Source: an uncultured Prevotella sp.
GTDB taxonomy: Bacteria; Bacteroidota; Bacteroidia; Bacteroidales; Bacteroidaceae
Direction of reading: 5' to 3'
Assembly (NCBI GenBank): GCA_900551055.1
Contig: URUK01000015.1
Coordinates: forward strand, 1-57,082
DNA length: 57,082 nucleotides
The notes below the pieces were generated by a model. The model had not been told where the DNA came from. It worked only from the letters and a program-made list of their open reading frames with translations, and did no database searches. Positions 51,381 to 57,082 of the stretch are shown here, in pieces. The first letter of the stretch is position 1. Each line of letters starts with the position of its first letter. Made by a program: the position numbers and the translations under genes.

Positions 51381-52589
51381 ATGATAGCAAAAGCGGCCAC
51401 CATCAGTCACGGCGGAAATGCCGTCCGCTATTCGGTCAATAAGGACAAAGCGGAGATAGTGAAAGTGAATTTTCTGCCGGATGACATATCAGCAGAAGCA
51501 ATGTACCAACGCATGGTACTCAAGCAAAAAGAATTTGCCAGCACAATCAATAAGGGCAGAGCACTCAAACGGAATGTGATAAGAATGGAAATATCCCCAA
51601 CCAAGGAGGAATCCGCAGGGTGGACGTTGAACGATTGGGCAAGGTTGGCAAACGAGTACATCCAAGTATTCGATTCCATAGACCTCTCGAAAAAGACTAA
51701 ACGTGCCAGTGCGAAGTCTACTAACGTAAGGAACAGCCAGTATGTGGTTGCACTTCATCACGATGCGAAAAGTGGTATTCCTCACCTGCACATTGACGTG
51801 AATCGTGTGGATATGGACGGCAAGGTTAATGACGACCATCTGATTGCGGAACGGGCAATGTCTGCTGCGTATATTATCAATGAACGGCGTGGATGGGAAC
51901 AGCCGAAAGACATTTATGAAAAACGCCGATTAGAGATTGCCGATACGTGTATGGATGTACTACGTTCTTTGCCAAAGTTCAGTTGGGCTGGCTATGCAGC
52001 TGGACTTAAAGAGCGAGGTTACGGCATACACATACAAGAAGATGACAATGGTAATGTGCGCGGTTATTCCGTCTTGTCTGGCAATTCCGCTTACAAATCG
52101 TCCATTCTCGGCAAAGGCCGACACCTCATGCCGTCAAAGATAAAAGCTACATGGGCATGGCTGCATGGAGAACAAAAAACTCTGGCAAACCCAAATGCCG
52201 AGCAAGAAAAACGGACAGCTATCCCATCATCCGACAAGGTACAAGCAAGCCACTCGGCACCAGTTGTAAAGCATTATGATATTTCCACAGATGAATACCA
52301 CCATTACCATGTAGCTATTCCAGAAGAAGCGGATGAAATTATCCGTAAGGAATGTTCCGTGCCGGAGGACAATCCTTTTGCAACCATCGAAGATGTGCAG
52401 AAAACCGCATTACTTCTTTTCGCAGAATACATTGACGGAGCAACTAGTATGGCTGTATCCAGTGGTGGCGGTGGCTCTGATATGAGCGGCTGGGGAAAGG
52501 ATAAAGGTGAGGATGAACGCGACTGGGCACGCCGTTGCGCTCATATGGCCAACAGCCTGTGCAAACGCAGGAAAGGCTTACACAGATAA
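51381..52589 (+). CDS. Relaxase / mobilization nuclease (MobP-type)
   Basis: A 402-residue relaxase. The N-terminus MIAKAATISHGGNAVRYSVN is typical of Bacteroidetes mobilization nucleases. The metal-binding HxH motif is in ALHHDAKSGIPHLHIDVNRV (near residue 130). A likely nucleophile Tyr is in the N-terminal part (RYSVNKD). The C-terminus (about 280-402) is variable and ends with a glycine-rich basic stretch. It would nick oriT and lead one strand into a recipient with the help of a co-resident conjugative element. No coupling protein or secretion genes are seen, so the element is mobilizable, not self-transmissible, as far as visible. Confidence 0.9.
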   Translation: MIAKAATISHGGNAVRYSVNKDKAEIVKVNFLPDDISAEAMYQRMVLKQKEFASTINKGRALKRNVIRMEISPTKEESAGWTLNDWARLANEYIQVFDSIDLSKKTKRASAKSTNVRNSQYVVALHHDAKSGIPHLHIDVNRVDMDGKVNDDHLIAERAMSAAYIINERRGWEQPKDIYEKRRLEIADTCMDVLRSLPKFSWAGYAAGLKERGYGIHIQEDDNGNVRGYSVLSGNSAYKSSILGKGRHLMPSKIKATWAWLHGEQKTLANPNAEQEKRTAIPSSDKVQASHSAPVVKHYDISTDEYHHYHVAIPEEADEIIRKECSVPEDNPFATIEDVQKTALLLFAEYIDGATSMAVSSGGGGSDMSGWGKDKGEDERDWARRCAHMANSLCKRRKGLHR

Positions 52590-52615
52590 ATGTTTTATTC
52601 AAGAATCAGATAAAT

Positions 52616-53086
52616 ATGGGAATAGGTAAAGGAAAATCCGACAAGATAGACATTGACAACCTTATAGGTAGCGTTAATAACGAAAGCAAGGCTACGCAGG
52701 AAGCCAGCTGTCTTGCAGAAAAAGTTGTAGAATTGGAACAAGCGACCAAAGCTTTCAATACGGCTATTGACCGTGCAGACTGCATTATCACCGCTTTCAA
52801 CAACTCTGTTAATGAATTGCAGTCAAGGAAAATCGGCGCACAAGTACATCCGCAAACCTTAAAGTCTTTAAACGACATTTGCACAAACTTTGTCGTGGAA
52901 GTAGGCAGGCAACTAATGGATCATCGTGATAAACAACTCGAACTGCAAAAGGAACACGAGGAACGCATTGCTTGTATGCTTAAAAGTAATGAAGGTATTT
53001 GGCTTTCCAACCGTTGGGTTATATTTACTGTGATTGTGCTTGGAATCTTTTGCTTGGCAGTTATTTTATGGGCTGTCTGTAAATAA
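52616..53086 (+). CDS. Coiled-coil membrane protein of the mobilization module
   Basis: A 156-residue protein. It starts with a charged segment (MGIGKGKSDKIDIDNLIGSV), continues with a long amphipathic helical region (about 25-125, e.g. LAEKVVELEQATKAFNTAI), and ends with a single transmembrane helix (WVIFTVIVLGIFCLAVILW). Similar proteins follow relaxase genes in Bacteroidetes elements; I know of no name or function. Its stop codon is in the same frame as, and just upstream of, the truncated hsdS, which joins directly here. Confidence 0.72.
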   Translation: MGIGKGKSDKIDIDNLIGSVNNESKATQEASCLAEKVVELEQATKAFNTAIDRADCIITAFNNSVNELQSRKIGAQVHPQTLKSLNDICTNFVVEVGRQLMDHRDKQLELQKEHEERIACMLKSNEGIWLSNRWVIFTVIVLGIFCLAVILWAVCK

Positions 53087-53105
53087 TGCGGCAATTTACA
53101 ATATC

Positions 53106-53148
53106 CTTCCGATACGCCCCATTATGAGAATGTACCATTTGAAGTGCC
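53106..53148. repeat. Shufflon outer inverted repeat, left copy
   Basis: A 43-nt segment beginning CTTCCGATACGCCCCATTAT, complementary to 57040-57082 with three mismatches. It encodes the start of the first recognition domain (SDTPHYENVPFEVP) in both hsdS copies. Confidence 0.9.
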
Positions 53149-54361
53149 CAAAGGATGGGTATGGACTACTGTAAGCGATATATCAAAATCAATTTTATAT
53201 GGTGTAAGTGAATCTGCAAAGTCAACAGGTAAATACAAACTATTGCGCATTACAGACATTCAGAATAACCAAGTAGATTGGGATACTGTTCCATTTACAA
53301 ATTTTGATACTAATAAGGTATCTTCATACATTTTATGTAATGGAGATATTTTGTTTGCACGGACAGGGGCAACAGTCGGGAAATCGTATCTAATAAAAAA
53401 TCTTACACAAAAGGCTATCTATGCTTCATATTTGATACGTGTGCAAACATTTAATCTGGTTATTCCTGAATATGTGAAATTATTTTTTGAGTCTGATTAT
53501 TATTGGGCACAAATTGAATTAAACTCGGTAGGCATAGGACAACCAAATGTAAATGGTACGATTCTTGGAAGCCTAAACATTCCATTACCTCCTTTGTCTG
53601 AGCAAAAAAGAATTGTTATAGAGATAGAGCGGTGGCTTTCTTTGATTAATGTGATTGAAGAAAATAAAGTGGATTTGCAAACAGCTATCAAGCAAGCCAA
53701 AAGCAAAATTCTCGACCTCGCCATTCACGGCAAGCTTGTGCCGCAAGCCCCGAATGACGAGCCAGCCTCGGAATTGCTAAAACGCATCAACCCGAAGGCG
53801 GAAATCACTTGTGATAACGGGCATAGTAAGAAGTTGCCTCAAAGTTGGATAATTTGTAGACTTGGAGAAATATGTAAGGTTGAAAATGGTTATGCTTTTA
53901 GCAGTGATGAATATAAACCTTCTGGAACGCCATTAGTTCGAATTTCAAATATTGTAAATGACAAAATAGATTTATCTTCTTGTGTCTTTGTTCAAGAAGA
54001 TGTTGAAGAAAGATTTATAGTGTCAAAAGGCGATTTATTGATTGCTATGTCTGGTGCGACAACGGGTAAAATGGGTGTATATTCCAAAAATGAAATATCG
54101 TATCTAAATCAGCGTGTTGGAAATATCAAGATACTAAACAAAGATTTATTACTTCCCGAATATAGAAATTATTTCATGATTTCAAAAATGGACGATATTT
54201 TAAAATTAGCCTATGGTGGAGCACAACCTAATATTAGTGCTAAGGTTATATCAAATTTTTTGTTTCCACTTCCGCCAATATCCGAGCAACAACGCATTGT
54301 AGCAAAAATAGAGGAACTGTTTTCTGTTCTTGATAACATTCAAAATGCCTTAGAAGCGTGA
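53144..54361 (+). CDS. hsdS: Silent, 5'-truncated HsdS specificity subunit (copy A)
   Basis: A type I restriction specificity protein with two recognition domains. TRD1 (about residues 1-150) begins PKGWVWTTVSDIS and ends LPLPPLSEQKRIVIEIE. A conserved spacer follows (AKSKILDLAIHGKLVPQAPN, then DEPASELLKRINPKAEITCD). TRD2 (about 228-400) begins KLPQSWIICRLGEI and ends PLPPISEQQRIVAKIEE. The frame is open back to the stop codon at 53084-53086 but has no ATG, only GTG 53144, and the homologous minus-strand copy continues N-terminally past this point. I conclude it is an unexpressed cassette that supplies TRDs by inversion. Composition is clearly AT-richer than its surroundings, with GC-richer conserved parts. 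Confidence 0.85.
   Translation: MPKGWVWTTVSDISKSILYGVSESAKSTGKYKLLRITDIQNNQVDWDTVPFTNFDTNKVSSYILCNGDILFARTGATVGKSYLIKNLTQKAIYASYLIRVQTFNLVIPEYVKLFFESDYYWAQIELNSVGIGQPNVNGTILGSLNIPLPPLSEQKRIVIEIERWLSLINVIEENKVDLQTAIKQAKSKILDLAIHGKLVPQAPNDEPASELLKRINPKAEITCDNGHSKKLPQSWIICRLGEICKVENGYAFSSDEYKPSGTPLVRISNIVNDKIDLSSCVFVQEDVEERFIVSKGDLLIAMSGATTGKMGVYSKNEISYLNQRVGNIKILNKDLLLPEYRNYFMISKMDDILKLAYGGAQPNISAKVISNFLFPLPPISEQQRIVAKIEELFSVLDNIQNALEA
53706..53834. repeat. Shufflon central inverted repeat, left copy
   Basis: The conserved spacer of hsdS copy A. It is complementary to the region 56354-56482 in copy B, with a perfect 50-nt core (53775-53824 versus 56364-56413). Recombination here would swap TRD2 with the first half retained. 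Confidence 0.9.
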
Positions 54362-54387
54362 TAAGATGCGCTTCTAAGGCCACGTTA

Positions 54388-55191
54388 TCACCAATTTACC
54401 ACTTTGTCAACAATCTTCTGTTGTTCGTTGGCGGTACGTCGAAGATAGATGCGGGTGGTTTCTATGCTCTCATGCCCCATAAGGTCGGCTAATAAAGCAA
54501 GGTCGTTGAAACGGTCAAGGAAATTCTTGGCGAAACGGTGACGAAAAGAATGAGGATAAACAACATCGCGGTTTAGTCCATATTTATCGGCAAAATGCTT
54601 TAGCTGTTGGGCAATACCGCGTGTCGTAATGCGCTGCCCGAAACGGTTAAGAAAGAGATAACCGCTCGTAACGCCTTTCATTTTCAACCATTGTAAAGCC
54701 TCATTTCGCAAGTTTTTAGGGATGTATAAACGGCGCACTTTACCGCCTTTGCTGTAAAGGTCGAGATAACCCACTTTCACGTGTTCAACCTTTATGTGCA
54801 ACAACTCGCTTACCCGTGCACCTGTCGCTGCCATAAACCATACTACGAAATACCAATCCTCGTAACCGTCAGCCTTCAATTGCGCTTTCAGAAACTTATA
54901 GTCGGCATCGCTGATGACATTCTCCAAGAAGTTCTTTTGCTGAACTTTGACAAACTTCACTTTCAGTCTGTCGTGTTTGGTAAACTCCAAATACTTGTTG
55001 ATACCTTGCAAACGGAGATTTACGGTTTGCGGTTTGAAGTTCTCCACCAAATAACCTTTGTATGCCAACAGATTTTTCTTGTTTATTTCCCCATAATGGT
55101 TGAGAAAGTAATTCACCGTCCACACATACGATGTCACGGTGTTCCTTGCCAAGTTCGTTTTGGCAAGATAGTCTTTGAATTTTGTTATCAT
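54388..55191 (-). CDS. Tyrosine recombinase of the hsdS shufflon
   Basis: A 267-residue compact tyrosine recombinase. The SAM-like N-terminal domain (about 1-95) is MITKFKDYLAKTNLARNTVT. The catalytic domain contains Arg in AATGARVSELLHIKVEHV, His-x-x-Arg in YPHSFRHRFAKNFLDRF, and the His and Tyr of LMGHESIETTRIYLRR. It resembles the recombinases found beside invertible hsdS genes in Bacteroides and other bacteria. It lies between the two oppositely oriented hsdS copies, so I infer that it drives their inversion. The frame opens at 55233; ATG 55191 begins the recognisable domain. It is unrelated in role to the element integrase at 45657. Confidence 0.88.
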   Translation of the reverse strand: MITKFKDYLAKTNLARNTVTSYVWTVNYFLNHYGEINKKNLLAYKGYLVENFKPQTVNLRLQGINKYLEFTKHDRLKVKFVKVQQKNFLENVISDADYKFLKAQLKADGYEDWYFVVWFMAATGARVSELLHIKVEHVKVGYLDLYSKGGKVRRLYIPKNLRNEALQWLKMKGVTSGYLFLNRFGQRITTRGIAQQLKHFADKYGLNRDVVYPHSFRHRFAKNFLDRFNDLALLADLMGHESIETTRIYLRRTANEQQKIVDKVVNW

Positions 55192-55264
55192 ATCATTTAA
55201 TTTTTTGATGAATACGATAACAATATACCGCATTGTGCAAGTGATAATATTCTGCCCAACGCGC

Positions 55265-55352
55265 GAAAGGTGCTGTTTTACTTCTTAAAAGGTCATCTTT
55301 TGCTTGCTAAAAGGTGCTCTTTTGTAATCTAAAAGGGCATCTCCTTGCAAAT
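55265..55352. repeat. 4 x 22-nt repeat array (copy 11, inside the mobile element)
   Basis: Units start at 55265, 55287, 55309 and 55331 (AAAAGGTCATCTTTTGC and AAAAGGTGCTCTTTTG are the clearest). The tail ACCTGATAACTAATCATTTA resembles the usual one. The units are AT-richer than chromosomal copies. It lies upstream of the recombinase gene and of the silent half-cassette. Confidence 0.8.
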
Positions 55353-55402
55353 ACCTGATAACTAATCATTTAACGCATTGAATTACAATGACGTTTACTA
55401 CC

Positions 55403-55423
55403 TAACGGGCATTATACGCAGTT
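55403..55423. repeat. Shufflon half-cassette inverted repeat, left copy
   Basis: TAACGGGCATTATACGCAGT plus one more T, perfectly complementary to 56353-56373 in hsdS copy B. It marks the crossover point for exchanging TRD2. Confidence 0.88.
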
Positions 55424-55889
55424 GCCTAAAGGATGGATGATTTGCCGTTTGGAAAATATTGTAAAATATGAACAGCCACAAGCCTATATCGTTAGTTCAA
55501 CAAATTATGATGATAGCTATGCAACTCCGGTTCTTACCGCTGGTAAATCATTCATTATTGGATATACCGACGATACGGATGGCATTTATGCGAAGTTGCC
55601 CTGCATTATATTTGATGACTTTACCACAGATTCAAGACTTGTTGATTTTCCGTTCAAAGTAAAATCTTCAGCTATGAAAATATTACAAGTCGTTGAAGGC
55701 ATAGAAATAGAATATGTGGCTATGTTTATGAGCGTTACACGACTTATCAGTGACACCCATAAGCGATATTGGATTTCAGAATATTCCAAACTTTATATAC
55801 CAATACCACCAATAGAGGAACAAAGACGAATTATCGACATGACAAAATCTATGTTTGAAAAACTTGACACAATAATGGAGAGTTTATAG
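55422..55889 (+). CDS. hsdS: Silent HsdS half-cassette (TRD2 only, copy C)
   Basis: A 155-residue fragment that corresponds to the second recognition domain of HsdS. It begins PKGWMICRLENIVKYEQPQA and ends with IPIPPIEEQRRIIDMTKSMF then the C-terminal EKLDTIMESL. There is no proper start: the first codon used here is TTG, and the upstream residues (NGHYTQ) continue the HsdS spacer in frame, so it is a promoterless cassette. It converges with hsdS copy B, and the stop codons overlap within a palindrome. Inversion between 55403-55423 and 56353-56373 would replace the TRD2 of copy B with this one. Confidence 0.85.
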   Translation: MPKGWMICRLENIVKYEQPQAYIVSSTNYDDSYATPVLTAGKSFIIGYTDDTDGIYAKLPCIIFDDFTTDSRLVDFPFKVKSSAMKILQVVEGIEIEYVAMFMSVTRLISDTHKRYWISEYSKLYIPIPPIEEQRRIIDMTKSMFEKLDTIMESL

Positions 55890-55906
55890 GCTCTCCATTA
55901 TTGTGT
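55867..55906. terminator. Shared palindromic 3' end of two hsdS genes
   Basis: ACACAATAATGGAGAG (55867-55882) and its exact complement (55891-55906) surround 8 nt. Both convergent reading frames use it to encode their last residues (TIMESL, NTIMESL) and stop codons. It is also a good bidirectional hairpin. Its centre nearly coincides with the midpoint of the half-cassette inversion. Confidence 0.88.
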
Positions 55907-57082
55907 TAATATTCTTAAAGATTGTGTCAACCGCATCAACTATTTTCTTTTGCTCACTATATGGCGGTATAGGAACTTGTATCGCCCTGAAAAGTTTTTT
56001 ATTCAAGTGTGGAATGGCGGAGCCTACTTTGTTTTCTCGTAATGCCTTTCGATGCAAGTTTATAACCAGTAAAACATAATCAGCAAGCATTTGTTTGTTG
56101 ATGTATAATTGCTTAAAGGTGCTTCCTTGATAACCATCAATCGGCGCTCTAAATACTTCGCCGGAGTTCTCGCCATCAACTAAAATCAACAAACTATTGG
56201 CTGCTACATATCTGCCACTTGTCAACGTTTTAAAGCCACGTTCACCTCTTAAATATTTTACATCAAGATTGGGCAACTCTTTTCCGTTAATCTTTTCTCC
56301 ATCAATAAGAGAACATATAGTTTTCATAGGAGCGGCCATCCAGTTTTTAGGTAACTGCGTATAATGCCCGTTATCACAAGTGATTTCCGCCTTCGGGTTG
56401 ATGCGTTTTAGCAGTTCCGATGCTGGCTCGTCATTCGGGTCTTGCGGCACGAGCTTGCCGTGAATGGCAAGGTCAAGGATTTTGTTCTTAGCTTTTTTGA
56501 TAACTTTCTGTAAATCCAATTTGCCTTGCTCAATTTGGTCAATTAAAGCAAACCAATTCTCTATCTCTGATACTATTCGGTGCTGTTCTGAAAGAGGGGG
56601 AAGAGGGAAAAACATTCGTTCCAAATTATATTTAGGTAATCCCTCACGACCACTACCTGTTATCTTCATTGATTTAGAGAATATGGAGGATAGAACAAAC
56701 GCATGGAAATATTCAGATACAACAAATATTGGACGCATAATGCAAACATGTTGACTTACATTTCCCCGTTGGAAGTTTTCAGGTACAATTGCACAACGTC
56801 CCAAAGACCCACCAGTTATGTTTAAGAGTAAATCATTAGGCAAAACTTCAGTACCAATCATAGTTTGATGTACCTTTTCTGATATAAATTTGATATCTTC
56901 GTAAACTAATCCACCGTTATAAATATTTTGAGACCGGAAAAATGGAATGCCCTTAGAGGAATAGTTACTGCCTCGCGGGGTACTTCCAGAACCTATTTTT
57001 GAACAAATATGTTCTATATCCGTCCACCCCCAATTATCAGGCACTTCAAACGGCACATTCCCATAATGGGGCGTATCGGAAG
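55884..57082 (-). CDS. hsdS: Type I restriction specificity subunit HsdS (copy B, probably expressed; runs off the window)
   Basis: At least 399 residues with two recognition domains, open to the right edge. TRD1 begins NVPFEVPDNWGWTDIEHICS and ends FFPLPPLSEQHRIVSEIENW. The spacer has KNKILDLAIHGKLVPQDPND and EPASELLKRINPKAEITCDN. TRD2 begins TQLPKNWMAAPMKTICSL and ends VPIPPYSEQKKIVDAV. HsdS sets the DNA target of the type I methylase and nuclease. The first internal start would be GTG 57056, but the frame continues to 57082, so the true 5' end, and I infer hsdM and hsdR, lie further right on the minus strand. This is the copy most likely to be transcribed. Confidence 0.87.
   Translation of the reverse strand, partial: SDTPHYGNVPFEVPDNWGWTDIEHICSKIGSGSTPRGSNYSSKGIPFFRSQNIYNGGLVYEDIKFISEKVHQTMIGTEVLPNDLLLNITGGSLGRCAIVPENFQRGNVSQHVCIMRPIFVVSEYFHAFVLSSIFSKSMKITGSGREGLPKYNLERMFFPLPPLSEQHRIVSEIENWFALIDQIEQGKLDLQKVIKKAKNKILDLAIHGKLVPQDPNDEPASELLKRINPKAEITCDNGHYTQLPKNWMAAPMKTICSLIDGEKINGKELPNLDVKYLRGERGFKTLTSGRYVAANSLLILVDGENSGEVFRAPIDGYQGSTFKQLYINKQMLADYVLLVINLHRKALRENKVGSAIPHLNKKLFRAIQVPIPPYSEQKKIVDAVDTIFKNINTIMESL
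56354..56482. repeat. Shufflon central inverted repeat, right copy
   Basis: Partner of 53706-53834; the perfect 50-nt core lies at 56364-56413. It also overlaps the half-cassette repeat at 56353-56373, so the two inversions share one hot spot. Confidence 0.9.
57040..57082. repeat. Shufflon outer inverted repeat, right copy
   Basis: Complement of 53106-53148 with three mismatches. It reaches the window edge, so its full length is unknown. Confidence 0.88.

Overview
The window looks like a chromosome segment of a Bacteroidales bacterium, most likely Prevotellaceae. Three things support this. Many genes have the Bacteroidetes promoter pattern (TTTG, about 19-20 nt, then TAnnTTTG). The gene families are typical of the phylum: SprA of type IX secretion next to RuvA, DUF5723, DUF3737, an NhaD antiporter and a PafA-type phosphatase. 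Shine-Dalgarno sites are weak. I did not recognise any rRNA, tRNA or CRISPR array.

Core chromosome, 1-44,960. In order: rmuC; a PhoB/RprY-like response regulator with its RprX-like kinase; phosphate butyryltransferase and butyrate kinase; a secreted calcineurin-type phosphoesterase; a PafA-like phosphatase; DUF3737; an EamA exporter overlapping a DUF418 membrane protein; a TlpA-like lipoprotein; nhaD; a GNAT acetyltransferase; a CBS/CorC (GldE-like) protein; a small DUF2582 winged-helix protein; the very large sprA behind ruvA; a DUF5723 outer-membrane protein behind a lipoprotein gene; meso-diaminopimelate dehydrogenase; a C1 peptidase; a four-gene CsgG / lipoprotein / DUF4810 / GNA1162 operon with 4-nt overlaps at every junction; a second two-component system; an ADP-forming acyl-CoA synthetase behind a bcp peroxiredoxin; and dnaK with a strong terminator.

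Mobile element, about 45,000 to beyond 57,082. Base composition becomes visibly AT-richer after the dnaK terminator. The element carries an HTH/zinc-finger protein and a tyrosine integrase (4-nt overlap), a small HTH protein, a DUF3987 helicase/primase-like ATPase, a DUF6371 toprim protein, an HTH protein, MobC-like and MobP-type relaxase genes and a coiled-coil membrane protein: an integrative mobilizable element. Its visible cargo is a type I restriction specificity shufflon. This has a 5'-truncated silent hsdS, a dedicated tyrosine recombinase, a silent half-cassette, and an hsdS on the minus strand that runs off the right edge, presumably towards hsdM. Three sets of inverted repeats would let two first-half and three second-half recognition domains be recombined, giving up to six specificities.

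Intergenic structure. The gaps are not empty. Eleven hold arrays built on one plan: four units of exactly 22 nt, each a weak palindrome of the AAAAGGCC..CTTTT type, usually followed by a TTGATTATCAG-like tail. Nine gaps hold long inverted repeats, most built on a 7-nt TAAGAAT/TAAGAGT period, with stems whose inner parts differ from copy to copy but stay complementary. A GGGAGGG-type palindrome and GTTGACGAG repeats add further families. The 4 x 22 arrays, the csgG operon with its long structured leader, and the shufflon on a mobilizable element are the most interesting signals.
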